64,000 bases of DNA. Source: Symsagittifera roscoffensis (taxonomy: Eukaryota > Xenacoelomorpha > Acoela > Convolutidae). Positions within the stretch are counted from its first letter, which is position 1. Each line of letters opens with the position of its first letter. Shown here one piece after another: positions 57,061 through 64,000 of the stretch. The translations under genes and the position numbers were made by a program. The notes beneath the pieces were generated by a model. The model did no database searches. It was not told where the DNA came from and worked only from the letters and a program-made list of their open reading frames with translations. The DNA is taken from contig NC_087064.1 of the NCBI RefSeq assembly GCF_963678635.1, forward strand, positions 30,345,740-30,409,739, in the 5' to 3' direction.

Positions 57061-58190
57061 GTGCTTATCAAAATAAAGAAAAATGAAAGGAACCTCAGAA
57101 ACGAGATGTTGAACGACCAAACTGTTTACGAAGAAAAATTTGTTTCAAGCAGAAGAATGTCTTTTCTGCAGAAATACCTAAAATCGTTGCACAAAATCAA
57201 ACAGTTCTCAGATGATATGTATTTCAAACAAGGTGAAGTCAAATCCACGATAGCTCGCGATAACAGTCAGAAATGCGAATTGTTCAACCAATTCTTCTCA
57301 AGTGTATTTACACCATCCGAAAATATAAACCTCAAAGATTGTAAAAAGTCAGCCCTGAATACAGTGCTGGTGACAGAAGAAGTAATAAGCAAAATCCTAA
57401 AGCCTGTGGACCCGACAACATCGGTAACATCTTTCTGAAAAACCTTCCACGTCTCTCAAAATCCATGAAGCTAGTATTCCAAACCTGTCTAAATAAAAGT
57501 GTATTCCCGAAGGAATGGAAATTTAGTGAAGTTACACCTATTTTGAAGGAAATTGACAAAGCTGACGTTACTCAATACAGGCCGATAAGCCTCCTAGCCA
57601 ACGTTTCAAAAGTTTTGAGAAACTTATCTTCAATCAAATGTATCTCCACTTCGAGCCTAGTTTCCATCGTGCTCAATACGGCTTTTTGCACAAGAAATCG
57701 GCTGTACTGCAACTCCTAATCTTCGTTGATAACATATATAAAAAGCTTGACCAAAAGAAATTCAGTGACATCAGCTCTCTCTACGTTGACTTCAGCAAAG
57801 CCTTCGACAAAGTGTCTCACCTGAAACTTGTTGAAAAAATATCTAACCTTGGCATCGGAGGGAAACTATCGTTTAATCGTAAGCTACCTAACAGAAAGGA
57901 AACAGAAAGTTAAAATTGGATGTTATAAGTTATCTATTTCTCAATGCACCTGCGGTGTTCCCCAAGGTTCTATCCTTGGACCATTAATGTTCCTAGTATA
58001 TGTGAACGACCTTCCTGATGGAATAGAAGACGGAGAAGCCTTTGGTTATGCGGACGATTTTAAAGTGGTGACCACATCTTTAAGCTACGCAGAAAAGGCG
58101 GCTTCACAAATAGAAAAATGGAGCTTCGAAAATAAAATGATTCTCAATGTTGACAAAACCAACATACTGTGCATAAAAGAAGAGACATAA
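57061..58190 (+). pseudogene. LINE reverse transcriptase (CR1-like)
   Basis: Four overlapping frames cover the domain. 57,061-57,438 is the linker with LFNQFFSSVFT. 57,465-57,600 has FPKEWKFSEVTPILKE and QYRPISLLANVSKV (early RT blocks). 57,638-57,913 has AQYGFLHKKSAVLQLL and LYVDFSKAFDKVSH (motif A, Asp intact). 57,828-58,190 has VSYLTERKQKVKIG, GVPQGSILGPLMFLVYVNDLPDG (motif B) and FGYADDFKVV (motif C, both Asp intact), ending ILNVDKTNILCI. The motif set is typical of the CR1/jockey group. At least four frameshifts or stops split it, but each catalytic residue is preserved. Confidence 0.9.
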
Positions 58191-58199
58191 ACAAACTGA

Positions 58200-58815
58200 C
58201 GATTAAAAATGGTCACATCACAGAAAGATCTCGGAGTCTTCATGTCTAACAATTTATCCTGGAGTGAAAACTGTAGTAGGCGAACACTTACAGGCTGGAG
58301 GTCTTTATACTTCCTCATCAGAAATACTTAGAAAAATGCATCGCTAGAGACAAAACTGAATGCCTACGCAGGATATGTAGTACCAGTGCTTACTTACGCA
58401 TCGCCGGTATGGTACCCCTCAAAAACTAAAATGAGGAAGATAGAGCAAGTACAGAGGAAAGCCGCCAAAAGGTTAACCAACGGGACTGCAGATTATAAAG
58501 AAAGACTTCTCCGCTTGAAAAAATTACCTCTATGAATGTACATGTAAGTGCATGATATTCTGTACCTCATCTCTGTGCTAGAAGGAAACTATGAGGCCAT
58601 AAACATGCCAGTGACAAAGAGACGTGGAGGGCTTACAAGGCAGCAGACCGAACTCTATACCCCCCAACAGCGCCTCAAGAAATCCGACAAAAACTTCTGG
58701 ATCCTTGCACCAAAACTTAAATTTAGTGCAAAGAAGCCTGTTTGCAGATGAAATCATCAACAAAAACAGAATCTCCAAACTATACCACGCATTATTCCGT
58801 GACAGATTCAACTAG
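58200..58815 (+). pseudogene. LINE ORF2 C-terminal region
   Basis: After a stop at 58,190 the readable pieces include KDLGVFMSNNLSWSENC, then YVVPVLTYASPVWYPS ... IEQVQRKAAKRL, then DILYLISVLEGNYEAINM. These are the LG-x-x-x-d-L-W, LtYasp-x-W and q-R-A-x-r segments of CR1/jockey-type elements. The region ends about 58,815, shortly before the 3' hairpin. Confidence 0.75.
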
Positions 58816-58889
58816 ATTGACTCTTGCTCGTGGAGAGTGCTATGCCCATGTGGAAACTGTAATCCCTTGAAAAAACTCGTGCCACTTGA

Positions 58890-58932
58890 AAACTGAGGGG
58901 TGAAAACCCTAGAGCAGATGCTCTAAATATTA

Positions 58933-58967
<35 letters not shown>

Positions 58968-58981
58968 ATACTACTACTATT
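58890..58981 (+). repeat. LINE 3' hairpin and (ACT)n tail
   Basis: GGGGTGAAAACCCT forms a 4-bp stem with a GAAA-type loop at about 58,898-58,911. AGAGCAGATGCTCT, another small inverted repeat, follows, then a (TAC/ACT)n run at 58,932-58,980. Such a hairpin plus microsatellite end is what target-primed reverse transcription by CR1-like elements recognises. Confidence 0.7.
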
Positions 58982-59333
58982 AGCCATTTTTTTTAAACAT
59001 CGTAAAGTTAATTATTCTCATTACCCAAGCATGCCAGATCCAGAGCTAGGCGATTTAAAAAGCACTAACAGGCTAAAATGCGGAAAACATATATATACAG
59101 AGAGCTGTTTATCCTGGACCCTAATTCTTCTGACTCTTCGAGAGTGGCGGGAAGAAAAGGCATTACTATAATCGCTTGCCGAGTAATTATTTTTTCTTCA
59201 CTAAAGAAGCTTTGTTGTGAAATTATCCACAGTAGTTCAATTTATGCCACATTTGACCACTAAATTTGGAGAATGATAAATTATGCAACCTACAATTGCA
59301 AAAAAGATGTGAAGGATTTAGAAATTAAGATCG
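58982..59333. other. Flank of the CR1-like LINE, nothing recognised
   Basis: AT-rich; a 61-codon frame at 59,078-59,263 has no recognised domain. Confidence 0.4.
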
Positions 59334-59341
59334 AATTGAGT

Positions 59342-59739
59342 CAGGTGCGGATCTAGGTTTTTCTTGAGTGGGGAGGCAGATTTATTTCTAAAATTATGAG
59401 AAAATTTTGTCGACCTTTTTTTTGAGTTCGACCAAATTGATTTTCCGAACTACTAGAACACTATAAACTCCCAGAGCACTATAAACACCTTATTTTGACC
59501 AAAAATTTTAAAAAAAAAAACAGATCAAAAGCCATTTTTGGGCATATTTTGGAAAATTTTTATCAAAAAATTGCAATTTTTTGGCGCGCGCTCTTCAAAA
59601 TTAGTCTATATTATAAAAATTTTAGGATTGGTCGGCCTAAAATGGATGTCAGAAAATAATATCAAAGGGTTACCCTTTGGTTGGTGAGAGGTCGGATCCC
59701 CGAGGGAGGGGGCGTCCGCCCCTCCTTAAATCCGCACTG
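59342..59739 (-). mobile_element. hAT-type MITE, family H1 (398 bp)
   Basis: Ends CAGGTGCGGATCTAGG and, inverted, CAGTGCGGATTTAAGG: the CAG-(N)-GCGGAT terminus widespread among hAT elements. Flanks AATTGAGT (59,334-59,341) and AATTGAAT (59,740-59,747) match at 7 of 8. It is related to the elements at 41,990 and 38,950, which lie in the opposite orientation. No coding capacity. Confidence 0.8.
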
Positions 59740-59747
59740 AATTGAAT

Positions 59748-60150
59748 TTAGCAACTGATAAAGGTGAAAACATCTTTTTCTCCGTTAACCGATCGAAAAC
59801 TCATAATTAGTCAGAACGTTTTTAAAAAATGACTGAGAACAAAATACTTTTCATCTTCAACTCGGATTCTTCTCAAATCCCATATGACATAACCACTGAA
59901 CTAACATGGTGAGAAAACTAATAGATCAGCTTTAAATAAATTGCGCTCCCAAATATACGGAAAGATACGTTTGTCGCGCCCATATACCCCCCTGAAGGTG
60001 ATTTCATTGACCCATTCAACGAGCTTTCATATTTATGTTCATTAAAAAATCTCCCTTTGTTACAGTATATTCCTTTCACATTTTGGCTATTTTTTAAAAA
60101 AGAAACCAAAATTTGAAACTTGTTTTAATGCAAGACATAAACATTGAATA
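59748..60150. other. No recognised gene
   Basis: AT-rich; short frames on the minus strand only. Confidence 0.4.
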
Positions 60151-60154
60151 ATTT

Positions 60155-60245
60155 TTTAATGGTTAAGAGGAGCGGTGATGAAGTGGTTACGTCTCCGCCT
60201 CTCAATCGAAAGGTCAGATTTTTGAGGCCCACCATGATCCGTGCT
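60155..60245 (+). repeat. tRNA-derived SINE relic (candidate)
   Basis: GGTGATGAAGTGGTTACGTCTCCGCCTCTCAATCGAAAGGTC resembles the D-arm and anticodon-arm region of tRNA-derived SINEs. The expected B box is degraded to AGATTTTTGAGG. No tail or TSD identified. Confidence 0.45.
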
Positions 60246-61994
60246 TGTTGCTTGAGGGTGAAGCAACAGTACCAGCCCAGATAAATAGCAAAAAAATGCA
60301 TGTAAATCTTAACCAGGGTCACAACAGCGGTTCTCCGTGAAGAGCTGAACAGCTCGAATGTTGGTCCTTTCCTTTGTGGATAAATCGTCTCGAGATTAAA
60401 GAAATACCTTTTTCAAAGAGTCTCGGCTCTATATCTCGGCAGGGTGCCTTTGCTTTTGAACTCGGCAAAAAATTCGAAAAGCACGACGATGAAATATAAG
60501 AAAAGCCCTATTTTAAAAATCCTGAAGCATGAATTAACGGAAAAAACGGCTAAAAAAATTCAGAGATGACAAAAGTTTCTCAGGAAGTTTAACACCTATA
60601 TTCTGGAAAACCTCTAGTTTTTGTTTCTGGAAGGTTTTTTTCCTTTTTCAATGGAACGATGTCTGTAGTTCTTTTTCCCGATCTCTATCAATGACAAAAA
60701 TAACCGGCTTGACAATTTATCCTAGCTCTCATTATCTAAGACACTTAGCTAAGAACCCATAAATCTAAGAAAGAACAATCCAAAACTCACTGATGACTAA
60801 TAATGACAAAACTAACTCTAAACAAATCTACTGAACTACTCTCCTCCTCAGTGAAAAAATCGGTCGTTAAAACAGCTGAGCTGTCAAGAACCCCTAGTCC
60901 TGATAGCCTCATAACGCTCAATTGAAATCAGTGTTAATCAAAAATTCAATATAAAGAAAATATTTTTGAAAAGGTATGAATAGAGCCATGAAAAGTCGAG
61001 GAAATTACATACACGAAATTATAATTACCAAATTCAGCGTCGAAACCAGGAAAGCTAAACAAAAGCAAAAACCAAAAAGGCATTACATTTTTTCATAAAA
61101 ATTGCTGTTGTGTTTAGATCGTATCATCTGCTTTTTGTTAAGATTACTACCGGCCTCAATGTGGTTCCAAGAAAGTTAATTTAAATGTTGAAATTTATCG
61201 TGAAATATCTGCTATTTTGATGACAAATATTCTTATGTTTTGCGCTAGTTTTGCTCCTTGAACAAAGATGAGCGCATTATCTGATTAATTTTGTGGACGT
61301 AAATGTCAAGAAAGTTTTTTAAAGTAAAATCAAAACTTTTGTTTAAAAACAGGGATAATTATCCACGTAGTGCATTTTTTATCCATGTTGTTAAGCAAAG
61401 TTACTGCTTTCTTATTTAAAACAGTTTAAATACTCAAGTCAAGTCCACAGAACTATTCACATATTGCGCCTCTGCGTTCTAAGCCATCGAGGCTCTTTGA
61501 CAGCTGCTTTTTGTTCCGACTGTCGAAGAAATTGGAATATTTATGCTTGGTTTGGTTTTTTGTTCAGTCAATTTTCGGTGATCGAAATAATAGTTTTCAA
61601 TCAACAAATATTTTTATGCCCTATTGGAGATATCGACTCCCTGAAATCAAATTTTAAAAATATATATTTTACTGGATCAACCGTACAATCAACACCCCCC
61701 CCCCCCCCCCTCCTAAATGACCAACCGTAGAATTTCACCCCTAGCCACGTATTAAATTTGAAAATAATTCTGTAATGAGTATGCATTTTAAACGAACGCG
61801 CAATTTTCATAAATGTTGTCACAATTTCTATGTGGGATTACATTTGAATGCTATTAAGATGCTAAGCTAACGTATTTTTGATCAATTATCTCTAAACAAA
61901 CTGTTAATTTAGAATCTAAGGTACACTCAGAGTTGTTTCCTGAAAAATCTATATTTTCTCCCCCCTAAATCAATTTGGTGGTGGGGGATTGTAC
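60246..61994. other. AT-rich stretch; C16 homopolymer at 61,695-61,710
   Basis: No gene recognised. The homopolymer of sixteen C is the only marked feature and is prone to length errors in assembly. Confidence 0.45.
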
Positions 61995-62002
61995 GGGTGG
62001 TC

Positions 62003-62702
62003 CATTTTACCTCCGATCGTTTTTTTTGTTAAGTTTTGGGCGTTTGAAAATTGCCACTTTATTAATTTATGCTTAATTTGGATTAATTTATGCGCACTTT
62101 GAAGATTTTATTCATAATCCTGAAAGCGTAACGCGAATTATTCAAGCAGCACAACAAAATTGTTCCAAATTGAATTGAGGCTAGCTAATCGGTCGTGTCA
62201 ATTTCGTGCGACTCAAATTTTTCACACTTGATCTTTGATTTTCTCCAAATTTTATAATTTTTCAATATTTTCTTATCCCAAAAATCTATTCCAGATGAAT
62301 TAAGGGGCAGTCGGAACATTCAGGGCTTTGCCCTGATTTACGAGCAGTCTTATTTCATTCTATATCATTCTAAAGGTATTGTTGCCTTGAGCCTAAATTT
62401 TGCCTGTGATCATTTTTGTCAAGTTATGGGGGTTTAAAGAGTGCCATTTTGGCCAATTTGGGACAATTAACGCACGATATATTTCGCGCTATGAATGCGT
62501 AAGCGGAGATTTAATCCGCCTTAGAAATCGTTCCAAATTGGTTGAAAGAAGCTTATTTGCCATAATTGATTTGTTAAAATATCAAATTTTAGAAAAAAAA
62601 ATTTTTCATTTTATTTTTCTTATATGTTATTACTGCTCCATAAAACCTTAAAAGGCAGTCGGAACATTCAGGGCTTCGCCCTGATACGAGCAGTCTTGTT
62701 TC
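62003..62702. repeat. Two-unit tandem duplication with conserved hairpin
   Basis: Unit 1 (62,003-62,356) and unit 2 (62,395-62,702) share their starts (TTAAGTTTTGGGCGTTTG versus TCAAGTTATGGGGGTTTA) and middles (TTGTTCCAAATTGAATTGA versus TCGTTCCAAATTGGTTGAA). They share almost identical ends (GGCAGTCGGAACATTCAGGGC...GAGCAGTCTT). The last 55 bp are much better conserved than the rest and include CAGGGCTTTGCCCTG (62,321-62,335) and CAGGGCTTCGCCCTG (62,669-62,683), a 6-bp stem hairpin. Confidence 0.75.
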
Positions 62703-63380
62703 TCTGTAAAAGTCAAAAATTTTCCATCGAAACAAATTCAATTGAACATTTAACTGATCTGAAGCCACTTGAGTGACTGGTTCACAGTGAAAAGAGTGGC
62801 AACGTTCGAAAGGGGGCATTGATTAGTAGATCCTAATATTTCAAAAAGTTTCAACATGTTTCAACATGTTTTTTTTAATAAATTTTGAATTGTGGTTGTC
62901 ATGTCAATCTCCAGCAGGTTAAGTTGCGTCATGTCAATTTGTTGCTACGTTTTACCTGCCGTAATTGTCCTTAATGCCACAAAAATTGTAAGGATTTAAA
63001 TGCCACAAGATTACATCACATGCTTCAAATTGAAAACAGATCTTTTTCAAATATATTGTCTTCAAAAATACCTGCATTTCTTCAGTCGCCGATATGAATC
63101 GAATCAGGATGTTTGCTTGGGTAATAAAACATGAAATCCAAAACAGTGAGATCACTTGCTCAAAATCTAAATTTTGATACAGAAAATACAAACTTAAAAT
63201 TGAAATTATCATTGTCTAATATTCGTTTAACCAAACCAAAGCAAAATTTTTCAAATCGAATTTTAGTTCAATCCTTTCTCATCCCTGATATCAAAGTTTT
63301 TCCTTGCACTGGACAAATCATCGCTTGGAAAAACTATTCGAAGCTTCATTGCCCTTTAAGTGACATTCTTTTTGCCGAAC
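62703..63380. other. No recognised gene; ATG frame at 63,131-63,388 of unknown status
   Basis: An 85-codon frame opens with ATG at 63,131 after AATAAAAC. It has no signal peptide, membrane segment or recognised motif, and the opposite strand is also open, so it may be chance. Confidence 0.3.
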
Positions 63381-63445
63381 TTCTGTAGTTTTTTGCTCCA
63401 CGTTTTGTGGAGCAAAAATCTGTAGTTTTTTGCTCCACGTTTGTT
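63381..63445. repeat. Perfect hairpin and short direct repeat
   Basis: TTTTTGCTCCAC (63,390-63,401) pairs with GTGGAGCAAAAA (63,407-63,418) around a 5-nt loop. The 5' arm with its TCTGTAG prefix is repeated at 63,419-63,442. Confidence 0.85.
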
Positions 63446-63744
63446 GCTATTTTAAACAGCATTTTTTGTCTGTTTAAAACGCTCGCTGCTTTTAAAAACT
63501 AGAACTTCTGTTTGCTTTTTGTTACGGTAATTTTGTTTCGAGCAAAAAGCGTAACCAACACTTAAAAATATAATTTAATGGTTAGATGATGTCGAAAAAT
63601 TGTAAAGAAGCCTAATCTAACTACATATTTTGATGAAAATAGTTCATTACGCTTTTTGTTTGAACTAAAGTGACAATATCAAAATGTTCAAAACATTGTT
63701 TCACAAGATGCAGCGACCACGGGTTCCGAAAAATTAATTGGAGC

Positions 63745-63835
63745 AAGACCAACCAATTATTTGGTATACCAATCAATTAATTGGAATTGGGCACCTAGAC
63801 CAATCAATTATTGCAATTGGCAATTATTTTGGAAG
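63745..63835. repeat. Cluster of CCAAT/ATTGG palindromic words
   Basis: CCAATTATTTGG, CCAATCAATTAATTGG and CCAATCAATTATTGCAATTGG occur within about 80 bp, forming several overlapping inverted repeats. Confidence 0.6.
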
Positions 63836-64000
63836 AAAGAAAAGAATGGTAAAACAAGAATTCAATCCTATTTACTAACACAAACTATAATTTTTTTTTC
63901 AGTTAAATTACTGTAAATCACTAAAACTGTCTGTCAAACAGAACAAAAACTCATGCAGTGATGCTGGCAACTAACTCCTCGTCCCAAAATCGTTTGTTGC

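Larger units (their letters stand above)
54171..58981 (+). mobile_element. CR1-like LINE, near full length, decayed
   Basis: The order of parts fits a two-ORF CR1-like element. ORF1 has an esterase-like N-terminus (54,202-54,730), a basic region, a PHD-like finger (55,201-55,364), a coiled coil and an L1-ORF1-like domain (55,567-55,896). ORF2 has an endonuclease (56,103-57,006), reverse transcriptase (57,061-58,190) and C-terminal part (58,200-58,815). The 3' end is a hairpin followed by an (ACT)n tail, as expected for this group, whose 3' ends are short tandem repeats rather than poly(A). Frameshifts break both ORFs, but the RT catalytic motif is intact. Confidence 0.85.

Noticed and set aside
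63131-63388. 85-codon ATG frame near the right end
   Set aside because: No motif, the opposite strand is also open, and composition matches background; not supported as a gene.

Overview
The window looks like intergenic DNA from an AT-rich invertebrate animal genome. There are no operons, no ribosome-binding sites and no dense gene packing. It is dominated by metazoan-type mobile elements: a complete BEL/Pao LTR retrotransposon, LINEs of two different groups, and at least seven kinds of non-autonomous terminal-inverted-repeat (TIR) element, several with clean target-site duplications (TSDs). I cannot name the species. Only one convincing host gene is visible, and it appears to lie in a single exon.

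Layout. 1-6,165: two head-to-tail, decayed copies of an L1/Tx1-like LINE; the first is cut by the window edge. 6,166-8,072: a dispersed repeat and a 1.07-kb TIR element with CCCGGGTTGA ends. 8,330-13,480: a diverged tandem array with dimeric (about 2.3-kb) higher-order structure. 13.5-21 kb: mostly featureless AT-rich DNA with a MULE-like MITE at 19.0 kb. 21.2-21.9 kb: an internally deleted LINE. 23,042-32,445: a full BEL/Pao element with 460-bp LTRs, a CTACT target duplication, a long leader containing an unexpected extra ORF, and a broken gag-pol. 32.7-34.8 kb: two more TIR elements. 37.4-38.4 kb: a tandem array of about 150-bp units. 38.9-45.0 kb: a rearranged tandem array that includes SINE-like modules, a hAT-type MITE and a recent 635-bp duplication. 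48.2-48.7 kb: a G-rich foldback element. 49,463-50,830: the host gene, a predicted secreted protein with a GPS-type cysteine/tryptophan motif. 51.1-51.9 kb: one MITE nested inside another. 52.2 kb: a hAT-type MITE with a perfect 8-bp TSD. 54.2-59.0 kb: a decayed CR1-like LINE whose ORF1 has esterase-like, PHD-like, coiled-coil and L1-ORF1-like segments. 59.3-63.9 kb: another hAT-type MITE, a SINE-like relic, a tandem duplication and small hairpins.

Most interesting points. (1) The BEL/Pao element carries, between its 5' LTR and gag, an ORF clearly related to the N-terminal esterase-like domain of the CR1-like LINE 29 kb away. (2) The only host gene encodes a soluble, probably non-cleavable GPS-containing protein. 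(3) The window holds a well-preserved collection of small TIR elements, including a nesting event that can be read to the base. All family names come from motifs read by eye; no database search was run.
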